64,000 nt of DNA from Nocardioides sp. URHA0020. GTDB taxonomy: Bacteria > Actinomycetota > Actinomycetes > Propionibacteriales > Nocardioidaceae. The notes beneath the pieces are model-generated. The model was not told where the DNA came from, did not search any database, and was given only the letters and a program-made list of their open reading frames with translations. This document shows, one piece after another, positions 57,369 through 64,000 of the stretch. Every line of letters starts with the position of its first letter. Positions within the stretch are counted from its first letter, which is position 1. Both the position numbers and the translations under genes were made by a program. The stretch is taken from NCBI RefSeq assembly GCF_000620705.1, contig NZ_KK211166.1:272822-336821 (forward strand), read 5' to 3'.

Positions 57369-57719
57369 GCGAGCGACCTTGCTTTCGAGTGACCTGCACC
57401 TGGTCGGTCTGTGACCGATCCCTTCACTCGAGTGTCCGTTGCGGCGACCCGGGCGCACGAATCGCCGCAGCGGTGACATCAGGCACCGGCGCGACGTCGT
57501 TGTGGTTCAGGCTGACAGCCGTCGGTCGCGAAGGCCCACGAGGGTCGCGAGCAGGCCGACGGCAGCAGGGTCAGGAGGAGGTCGACGAGATCGGACAGAT
57601 GGTCACTCCTCGGCGCGGGCGAGGTCTCGACCGACCTTCCTTGATGCCTCCGTGACGCCCTGCGTCCGCTTCCTGACGGTTCCTGGACAATCCAGATCGC
57701 GGCTGGGACGGTGAGGCCG
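57369..57719. other. Intergenic region between excalibur and acetate kinase genes
   Basis: No gene with credible composition on either strand. An inverted repeat, TCGAGTGA (57385-57392) and TCACTCGA (57424-57431), lies 16 bases upstream of the excalibur start on the minus strand and could fold in its leader or bind a regulator. The stretch must also contain the acetate kinase promoter, but no clear elements were seen. GC content looks lower than average here. Confidence 0.45.
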
Positions 57720-58853
57720 ATGCCCGCCTTCGTCCTCGTCCTCAATGCCGGCTCGTCCACGCTCAAGTACCAGGTGGTCGACCCGGCATCCGGCACGGCG
57801 TCGGTGCGCGGCGCGATCGAGCGCATCGGTGGCCCCGACGTCCGCGACCACGCGGCCGCCCTCGACACGATGCAGGGCGATCTCGCCGACCACGGGATCA
57901 CCGCCGCCCATCTCGTGGCCGTCGGCCACCGCGTCGTGCACGGCGGGCCGCGGCTGGTCGCGCCGACGGTCGTCGACGACGACGTGCTGGCCGAGATCGA
58001 GGACCTGGCCCGGCTGGCGCCGCTGCACAATCCGCCCGCGGCCGCCGGCATCCGCACCGCCCGCGACCACTTCCCGGACGTGCCGCAGGTGGCGGTCTTC
58101 GACACCGCGTACTTCGCCGGCTTGCCTGCCGCCGCCGCGACCTACGCCGTCGACCGGGAGCTGGCGGCGCGCGAGTCCATCCGGCGGTACGGCGCGCACG
58201 GCATCAGCCATCAGTACGTCGCCGGGGCGGCCGCGGACCTCCTGGGTCGTCCGGTCACCGAGCTGGACCAGGTCGTGCTGCACCTGGGCAACGGCGCGTC
58301 CGCGGCCGCGATCCGAGGCGGGCGGCCGGTCGACACCTCGATGGGGCTGACCCCGCTCGAGGGCCTGGTGATGGGAACCCGCGGCGGCGACCTGGACCCC
58401 GGCGTCCTCCTGCACCTGCTGCGCCACGGCGGGCTCGACGTCGACGGGCTCGAGGACCTGCTGCACCACCGATCCGGCATCGTCGGGCTGACCGGCCTCG
58501 CCGACTTCCGCGACCTGATCAGCGCGGTCGAGACCGGGGACCCGACCGCGCGGACGGCGTACGGCATCTACTGCCACCGGCTGAGGAAGTACGTCGGCGC
58601 CTACCTGGCGGTGCTCGGCGGCGCCGACGCCGTGGTCTTCACCGCCGGTGTCGGCGAGCACAGCGCGCGACTCCGGACCGATGCGCTGTCGGGTCTCGAT
58701 CGGCTCGGCATCGTGGTGGACGACGAGCGCAACCGGGCGCCCTCGACCGCTGCACGGGTGGTCTCGATCGACGCCTCACCGACGGCCGTCCTGGTCGTGC
58801 CGACCAACGAGGAGCTGGCGATCGCCCGCCAGGTCGCGGCGCTGCTGACCTGA
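57720..58853 (+). CDS. ackA: Acetate kinase
   Basis: A 377-residue ASKHA-fold kinase that converts acetyl phosphate and ADP to acetate and [15 protein letters not shown] at 8-19 is the phosphate loop. GHRVVHGG near 76, [24 protein letters not shown] near 190, [24 protein letters not shown] and FTAGVGEHS near 310 are all diagnostic. The start ATG 57720 has gtgagg five bases upstream. It is convergent with the phosphoketolase gene, 9 bases between stops. The two enzymes act in sequence: phosphoketolase makes acetyl phosphate, this enzyme harvests it as ATP. Confidence 0.95.
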   Translation: MPAFVLVLNAGSSTLKYQVVDPASGTASVRGAIERIGGPDVRDHAAALDTMQGDLADHGITAAHLVAVGHRVVHGGPRLVAPTVVDDDVLAEIEDLARLAPLHNPPAAAGIRTARDHFPDVPQVAVFDTAYFAGLPAAAATYAVDRELAARESIRRYGAHGISHQYVAGAAADLLGRPVTELDQVVLHLGNGASAAAIRGGRPVDTSMGLTPLEGLVMGTRGGDLDPGVLLHLLRHGGLDVDGLEDLLHHRSGIVGLTGLADFRDLISAVETGDPTARTAYGIYCHRLRKYVGAYLAVLGGADAVVFTAGVGEHSARLRTDALSGLDRLGIVVDDERNRAPSTAARVVSIDASPTAVLVVPTNEELAIARQVAALLT

Positions 58854-58862
58854 GCAGCTGGT

Positions 58863-61289
58863 TCAGAAGTCCGCGCTGGTCGTCGCGGCGGCGGTCACCG
58901 ACGGCGACCTGCCCCGGTCGGGCTGGTCTCCCTCGGTGGTCCACTGCCAGTCGCGAACCTCGGGCAGGTCGTCGCCGTGCTCCCGCGTCCACTGCCGGGC
59001 CCGGCGCCGGGTGTCCACCATCTCCTGCCGCAGCGACGCCTCCCTCGACCCGAGGCGCGGCGTCCGGTCGATGACGTCCATGACCAGGTGGTAGCGGTCC
59101 ATGTCGTTCATCATCACCATGTCGAACGGCGTCGTCGTGGTGCCCTCCTCCTTGTAGCCCCGGACGTGGAGGTGCGCGTTGTTGGCACGCCGGTAGGCCA
59201 GCCGGTGGATCAGCCACGGGTAGCCGTGGTAGGCGAAGATCACCGGGACGTCGGTGCCGAAGAGGTTGTCGTAGTCGCTGTGCGTCATCCCGTGCGGGTG
59301 CGCGCTCTCGTCCTGGAGCCGCATCAGGTCGACGACGTTGACGAACCGGATCCGCAGGTCGGGGACCCGCCCGCGCAGGATCTTGACCGCGGCGAGCGCC
59401 TCGAGGGTGGGTACGTCGCCGGCCGCCGCGAGCACGACGTCGGGCTGGCCGTCGTCGTTCGAGGCGAACTCCCAGATCCCCGCCCCACGCGCGCAGTGGA
59501 GGTCGGCCTGGTCGGCCGTGAGCCAGTCGAAGGACGGCTGCTTCCCGGAGACGACGACGTTGACGTAGTGCTCGGACTCCAGGCAGTGCTGCATGGTCGA
59601 CAGCAGGGTGTTGGCGTCCGGCGGCAGGTAGACCCGGACCACCTCGGCGCGCTTGTTGACGACGTGGTCGATGAAGCCGGGGTCCTGGTGCGAGAAGCCG
59701 TTGTGGTCCTGGCGCCAGACGTGTGAGCTGAGCAGGTAGTTGAGGCTCGCGATCCGCGGGCGCCACGGGATGTCCCGGGTCGTCTTGAGCCACTTGGCGT
59801 GCTGGTTGAACATCGAGTCGACCAGGTGGATGAACGCCTCGTAGCAGCTGAAGAGCCCGTGCCGCCCGGTGAGGGTGTAGCCCTCGATCCAACCCTGGCA
59901 GGTGTGCTCGGAGAGGATCTCGACGACGCGGCCCGACGTCGCGAGGTGCTCGTCGGTCTCGAGGATCTCGCCCGCGAACACCTTGTCGGTGACGGCGTAC
60001 ACCGGGCTGAGCCGGTTCGACGCGGTCTCGTCGGGACCGAAGATCCGAAAGTTGGTCATGTTGTCGCGGACGACGTCGATCAGGTACTCCCCCAGCACCT
60101 TCGTGGGCTCGTGGATCGACGCACCCGGCTCGGTCACCTCGACCGCCTTGGTGCGGAAGTCGGGCAGCTCCAGCGGCTTCTTCAACAGGCCGCCGTTGGC
60201 GTGCGGGTTGGCGCTCATCCGGCGGGTGCCGTGCGGTGCGAGCGCCCGGATCGCCTCGATGGGTACGCCGTCGTCGTCGAAGAGCTCCTCGGGCCGGTAG
60301 GAGCGCAGCCACTCCTCGAGCTGGGCCCGGTGGGCGTCGTTCTCCCGGGTGCCCGCGAGCGGCACCTGGTGCGCCCGCCAGGTGCCCTCGACCGGCACCC
60401 CGTCGACGACCTTGGGACCGGTCCAGCCCTTCGGGGTCACCATCAGGATCATCGGCCACGGCCGGCGCTCGACGTCGCCGTCCTCGCGGGCGGCACGCCA
60501 GATCTCGGTGATCGAGTCGTGGGCCCGGTCCATCGCGGCGGCCATCTGCTGGTGCACGTCGGCCGGGTCGTCACCCTCGACGGTGAGCACCTCGTGGCCG
60601 TAGCCGCGCAGCAGGCTCTCGAGCTCCTCGCGGTGGATTCGCGCCGGGACGGTCGGGTTGGCGATCTTGTACCCGTTGAGGTGCAGGATCGGCAGCACGG
60701 CGCCGTCGGTCACCGGGTTGACGAACTTGTTGCCGTGCCACGAGGCCGCCAGCGGGCCGGTCTCGAACTCGCCGTCGCCGACCACCGCCGCGACCACGAG
60801 GTCGGGGTTGTCCATCGCGGCGCCGTACGCGTGGGAGAGGACGTAGCCGAGCTCGCCGCCCTCGTGGATGGAGCCGGGCGTCTCGGGCGCCACGTGGCTG
60901 GGGATGCCGCCGGGGAAGGAGAACTGGCGGAAGAGCCGCTGCATCCCGGGCTGGTCGTAGGTGATGCGGTGGTAGAGCTCGGTGTAGGTGCCCTCGAGCC
61001 AGGCGTTGGCGACGGCGGCCGGCCCGCCGTGCCCGGGGCCGGCCAGGAAGATCGCGTTGACGTCGCGCTGACGGATCAGCCGGTTGAGGTGGGTGTAGAC
61101 GAGGTTGAGACCCGGCGTCGTGCCCCAGTGGCCCAGCAGCCGGGGCTTGATGTCATCGGCCACCAGGCCGCGTTCGAGCAGAGGGTTGTCGAGCAGGTAG
61201 ATCTGCCCGACGGACAGGTAGTTGACCGCCCGCCACCAGGCGTTCAACGCGTCGAGCTCGGCTGCGTCGAGGACTTCGATGTCGGTCAA
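58863..61289 (-). CDS. xfp: Phosphoketolase
   Basis: An 808-residue thiamine diphosphate enzyme that splits xylulose 5-phosphate (and often fructose 6-phosphate) with phosphate to acetyl phosphate plus a shorter sugar phosphate. [32 protein letters not shown], the ThDP motif [11 protein letters not shown] and [10 protein letters not shown] are diagnostic. It is full length. It starts at TTG 61289 with a ggaagga ribosome site; no in-frame ATG fits. It lies tail-to-tail with ackA rather than in an operon. Together they form a bifid-type shunt that yields acetate and ATP without losing CO2. Confidence 0.95.
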   Translation of the reverse strand: MTDIEVLDAAELDALNAWWRAVNYLSVGQIYLLDNPLLERGLVADDIKPRLLGHWGTTPGLNLVYTHLNRLIRQRDVNAIFLAGPGHGGPAAVANAWLEGTYTELYHRITYDQPGMQRLFRQFSFPGGIPSHVAPETPGSIHEGGELGYVLSHAYGAAMDNPDLVVAAVVGDGEFETGPLAASWHGNKFVNPVTDGAVLPILHLNGYKIANPTVPARIHREELESLLRGYGHEVLTVEGDDPADVHQQMAAAMDRAHDSITEIWRAAREDGDVERRPWPMILMVTPKGWTGPKVVDGVPVEGTWRAHQVPLAGTRENDAHRAQLEEWLRSYRPEELFDDDGVPIEAIRALAPHGTRRMSANPHANGGLLKKPLELPDFRTKAVEVTEPGASIHEPTKVLGEYLIDVVRDNMTNFRIFGPDETASNRLSPVYAVTDKVFAGEILETDEHLATSGRVVEILSEHTCQGWIEGYTLTGRHGLFSCYEAFIHLVDSMFNQHAKWLKTTRDIPWRPRIASLNYLLSSHVWRQDHNGFSHQDPGFIDHVVNKRAEVVRVYLPPDANTLLSTMQHCLESEHYVNVVVSGKQPSFDWLTADQADLHCARGAGIWEFASNDDGQPDVVLAAAGDVPTLEALAAVKILRGRVPDLRIRFVNVVDLMRLQDESAHPHGMTHSDYDNLFGTDVPVIFAYHGYPWLIHRLAYRRANNAHLHVRGYKEEGTTTTPFDMVMMNDMDRYHLVMDVIDRTPRLGSREASLRQEMVDTRRRARQWTREHGDDLPEVRDWQWTTEGDQPDRGRSPSVTAAATTSADF

Positions 61290-61361
61290 CTCATCGTCCT
61301 TCCAAGTGCCGGGCTCGGAGGATCGGCCCGGGTCTTCACGGTGCCAGACGGTGCTGGCCGG

Positions 61362-62798
61362 CTACACGCCCGAATCGGGTGAGTCGTCCGGGTCGAAGCG
61401 GGCGGCGAGCACCCCGTGCCGCAGTCCGCGGTCGCTGACCCGCAGCTCGTCCTTGCCGAGCTTCTCCAGGACGGTCCGGACGATGCAGGCGCCGGCCAGG
61501 ATGACCTCTGCGCGGGCCGGCTGGAGGCCGGGCACCGTACGGCGCTGCTCGGTGTCGCTGGTGCGGTAGAGCTCGATCTGGCGGTCGATCTCGGCGCGGT
61601 CGAGCACCGTGCCGTGCACGACGTCGGGGTCGTAGTCGGCGAGCCCGTGGCTGACCGCCGCGAGGTTGGTCAGCCCGCCGCCCATGCCCACCAGCAGCTC
61701 GGGGGGCTCGCGGCCGTCGAGGTCGGACAGCTCGGAGGCGATCGCCGCGAGTGCCTCGTCCAGCACCTCGGTCGCGACGGCCGACTGCAGCCCGAACCGC
61801 TCGGTGAACCGGACGGCGCCCACCGGGACGCTGAACTGCTCCCCCGGTTCGGCACCGCGTCCGAAGGTGAACTGCGAGCTGCCGCCGCCGGTGTCGAAGA
61901 CGATGACGGATCCCGCCTCCGGCAGGCCCACTGTCGCTGCACGGACGGCGAGCCGCGCCTCGTCCTCCCCGGAGATGACCTCGAGGCGCACCCCGGACCG
62001 TCTGCGGACCTCGTCGACGACGTCCCCGGAGTTGGTCGCCATCCGCAAACCGGCCGTGCCGACGGCGACGACCTCGGCGACGCCCAGCCGCTCTGCCTCC
62101 TCCGCCATGCCCACGATCGCGTCGACGGTGCGCCGCATCGGCTCCGGCGGGATCGGCCCTCCCTCGTGGAGACCCTCGCCGAGCCGGGTCACCTCGGCCC
62201 GGTCGATCACCGTGCGCCACTCGCCCTGCGCGTCCCGCTCGCCGACGTGGAACTTCACCGAGTTGGTGCCGACGTCGATCACGGCGTAGCGCCGTACGCC
62301 GGAGCCGACCAGGGCGGCCAGCCCGCGCGCGTAGTTGGTGTTGGGCAGGTCGGCGAGCCCCAGCCTGCCCAAGGCCGCCATCACCCGAGCGGGGTCCTCC
62401 GACTCGACCGCGATGCTCCAGGTCGACGAGCCACCGACCCGCACCTCCGTGAGCTCGGCCAGGCAGCCGTCGACCGAGGAGCGGTGGCGGGTCTTGTGCA
62501 CGTCGACGCGGAGCACGGCAAGGGCCGACGTGACCTCGTCCATCTCCTCCGGCGCGATCGAGATCGGCGCCTTCAGCGTCGGCACCCACTGCTCCAACCC
62601 GTCGTCGTCGACCTGCTGGAGCCGCTTGATGTCCAGCAGACCGGCACGGATCTTGACCAGGGCGTCCTCAGCCGCGGACAGCAGGTAGACCTCGTCGCTC
62701 TCGACGACGGTCGTCGCCTCCGCGGAGAGCAGCCGCCCGGTCTCTCCGAAGTCCGGCGCGAACACGCGCCACTCCCACCGCGGGACCAGTCCGACCAT
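61362..62798 (-). CDS. Fusion of a CYTH-like domain with a Ppx/GppA phosphatase
   Basis: A 478-residue protein. Residues ~170-470 form an exopolyphosphatase/guanosine pentaphosphatase with both phosphate loops: YAVIDVGTNSVKFHV (171-185) and VIVFDTGGGSSQFTF (about 302-316). The first ~165 residues resemble a CYTH/triphosphate-tunnel fold: WEWRVFAPD, VYLLS, ALVKIRAGLLDIKRL, GLEQWVPTLKAPI, with charged strands alternating as in tunnel enzymes. Such a unit could bind or cut polyphosphate ends. The partner helical domain of long Ppx proteins is missing. Starts ATG 62798 or GTG 62804. Confidence 0.8.
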   Translation of the reverse strand: MVGLVPRWEWRVFAPDFGETGRLLSAEATTVVESDEVYLLSAAEDALVKIRAGLLDIKRLQQVDDDGLEQWVPTLKAPISIAPEEMDEVTSALAVLRVDVHKTRHRSSVDGCLAELTEVRVGGSSTWSIAVESEDPARVMAALGRLGLADLPNTNYARGLAALVGSGVRRYAVIDVGTNSVKFHVGERDAQGEWRTVIDRAEVTRLGEGLHEGGPIPPEPMRRTVDAIVGMAEEAERLGVAEVVAVGTAGLRMATNSGDVVDEVRRRSGVRLEVISGEDEARLAVRAATVGLPEAGSVIVFDTGGGSSQFTFGRGAEPGEQFSVPVGAVRFTERFGLQSAVATEVLDEALAAIASELSDLDGREPPELLVGMGGGLTNLAAVSHGLADYDPDVVHGTVLDRAEIDRQIELYRTSDTEQRRTVPGLQPARAEVILAGACIVRTVLEKLGKDELRVSDRGLRHGVLAARFDPDDSPDSGV

Positions 62799-62848
62799 CG
62801 ACACCTGCGAAGACTCGCAGAGCGGTCGCCGACGCGGAAGGGCATGAG

Positions 62849-62854
62849 TAGGCT
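62849..62854 (+). promoter_or_regulatory. -10 box of leaderless SulP-gene promoter
   Basis: TAGGCT ends 6 bases before ATG 62861. The 62-base divergent region is shared with the CYTH-like/Ppx gene. Confidence 0.5.
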
Positions 62855-62860
62855 CCCGCC

Positions 62861-64000
62861 ATGCTGGTCCCGGTCGCCGGTTGGATCCGGACCTACGAAC
62901 GCCGCTGGTTGCGCGGCGACCTGCTGGCCGGCGTCGCGGTCGCGGCGCTGATCATCCCGAAGAACCTCGGGTACGCCGGCATCGCCGGGATCCCGCTGGA
63001 GAACGGTCTGTACGCCGCCGCCGCGGCCGCCATCCTCTACGGCGCCTTCGGCACCTCCCGCCAGATCTCGATGGGTCCGAGCTCGGGCCTGGCCGCGGTC
63101 GCCGCGAGCGCGGTCCTGACGGCCGGGATCGCCGGCGAGGACGACGTGGCGACGTTCGTCGCGGGCATCACGCTGGTCTCCGGACTCCTGTTCCTGCTGC
63201 TCGCCGTGCTGCGGATGAGCTGGATCGCCCGCTTCCTCTCCCAGGCGGTCGTGACCGGGTTCCTCTTCGGCGCGGCGATCGACGTCGTGATCGGCGAGCT
63301 GCCGAAGATCACCGGCACCGACGCCGACGGCTCCAGCGCGTTCGAGGAGCTCCGGTCCTGGGTGGGCACCTGGGCGGACGCCGACCCGACCACGCTCGCG
63401 GTCGGGGCCACGGCCCTCGTCGTCGCGTTCGGCGTACGACGGGTGGCCCCGTCCGTCCCCAGCGCCCTGGTGCTGCTGGTCGGCGGACTGCTCGCGAGCG
63501 CACTGCTGGACCTCGAGGGGCACGGCGTCGCGGTGGTCGGCGCGATCCCGAGCGGCCTCCCCGCTCCCACCGTCCCCGACGTAGGGCTGCTCTGGGACCA
63601 CGCGGGGGTGGTCGTCACCGCGGCCTTCGCGCTGGTGCTCATCGGCTTCTCCCAGACGGCCGGCGACGCGAAGGTGTTCGCGACCCGGCACCGCTACCGC
63701 ATCGACATGGGGCAGGAGACCGTCGCCCAGGGCTTCGCCAACGCGGGCGCCGGGATCCTGCAGGGCATGCCGGTCTCGACCAGCCTGTCGGCGAGCTCCC
63801 TCAACGACCACTCGGGTGCCCGCACCGGACTGGCGTCCCTGACGTCGGGCGTCGTGGTCGTGCTGACCCTGCTGTTCCTGGCGCCGCTCTTCACGGGTCT
63901 CCCGCAGCCGGTCCTGGCGGCGCTCATCATCGAGGCGGTCGTGATGGGCATGATGAACATCGCCGAGATGCGCCGCCTGGCGCGCGTGCAGCGCGTCGAC
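62861..64000 (+). CDS. SulP-family anion transporter (3' end beyond window)
   Basis: 380 codons are visible and no stop occurs before the window ends. The SulP signature is clear: RGDLLAGVAVAALIIPKNLGYAGIAGIP (about 18-45), LYGAFGTSRQISMGPSSGLA (about 58-77), then helices with FLSQAVVTGFLFGAAIDVVIGELPKITG and SASSLNDHSGARTGLASL. SulP proteins carry sulfate, bicarbonate or other anions; a C-terminal STAS domain is expected outside the window. The substrate cannot be assigned. The start is fixed by a leaderless box before ATG 62861. Confidence 0.9.
   Translation, partial: MLVPVAGWIRTYERRWLRGDLLAGVAVAALIIPKNLGYAGIAGIPLENGLYAAAAAAILYGAFGTSRQISMGPSSGLAAVAASAVLTAGIAGEDDVATFVAGITLVSGLLFLLLAVLRMSWIARFLSQAVVTGFLFGAAIDVVIGELPKITGTDADGSSAFEELRSWVGTWADADPTTLAVGATALVVAFGVRRVAPSVPSALVLLVGGLLASALLDLEGHGVAVVGAIPSGLPAPTVPDVGLLWDHAGVVVTAAFALVLIGFSQTAGDAKVFATRHRYRIDMGQETVAQGFANAGAGILQGMPVSTSLSASSLNDHSGARTGLASLTSGVVVVLTLLFLAPLFTGLPQPVLAALIIEAVVMGMMNIAEMRRLARVQRVD

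Noticed and set aside
57389..57655. Two plus-strand frames in the excalibur-ackA gap
   Set aside because: Composition is random, no ribosome site, and neither is recognisable.

Overview
The window is very GC-rich, uses many GTG starts, and carries actinobacterial hallmarks: a PASTA-type Ser/Thr kinase, the glgC/GT4 glycogen synthase pair, a WS/DGAT acyltransferase, a mycothiol-dependent-isomerase-fold protein, a DinB2-type polymerase, paired FadE proteins and a DesA3-like desaturase. Frequent gtacgcc/cgtacg words and the gene set suggest a Nocardioides-like member of the Propionibacteriales. It reads as ordinary chromosome with a few accessory islands. I see no tRNA, rRNA, CRISPR array or insertion sequence. 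Names rest on recognising motifs by eye; no database search was run.

Layout. 1-5685: edge of a dispersed repeat, a small membrane protein, an OmpR-type two-component pair, then a TetR-controlled Baeyer-Villiger monooxygenase/short-chain dehydrogenase operon. 5682-11334: ThrE-type exporter, DUF402 protein, YbdK-type ligase, a FUSC-type membrane protein with a DinB2-like polymerase, a small membrane protein. 11517-18609: Ser/Thr kinase, WS/DGAT, EamA exporter with divergent LysR, orphan DNA methyltransferase, lipoprotein, Mug glycosylase. 18705-21177: divergent glgC and GT4 glycogen synthase. 21258-27707: MFS exporter, EthD-like, DUF427 and DUF1707 proteins, gluconate permease and kinase, a secreted protein. 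27895-30222: two-subunit acyl-CoA dehydrogenase operon.

30272-33896 is the most interesting part. A tightly overlapping cassette encodes two WXG100-like proteins, a 464-residue polymorphic toxin with a C-terminal RNase A-like tip, and a CdiI-like immunity protein. A two-hairpin repeat, a long hairpin with 9-base iterations, a 47-residue protein with a paralogue at 39716-39859, a 53-residue membrane protein and a permuted papain-like amidase follow.

33901-52107: DUF4234, MDMPI-type, DUF2237, Mrr-N-like and SHOCT proteins; copper ATPase under a CsoR-like operator; aldo/keto reductase; TfoX-N and DksA-like proteins; RlmC; DHA2 exporter; DoxX; BASS transporter; RsbW-like ATPase; DUF1295/flavoprotein pair behind a KstR-like site; desaturase; NERD protein; TspO; succinate-semialdehyde-type dehydrogenase; a solitary ScoMcrA-like head domain. 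52131-52793: an array of inverted-repeat units. 52794-64000: cysteine desulfurase-like protein, secreted hydrolase, gamma-glutamyltransferase, excalibur protein, convergent acetate kinase and phosphoketolase (a bifid-type shunt making acetate and ATP from sugar phosphates), a CYTH-like/Ppx fusion, and a SulP transporter cut by the window edge.

Two themes cut across the window. Many genes show a TAnnnT box ending 6-7 bases before the start codon, the actinobacterial signature of leaderless transcripts, and this fixes several starts. A family of two-hairpin repeats sits at gene 3' ends (21193, 32603, 43311, and a divergent relative at 18608).
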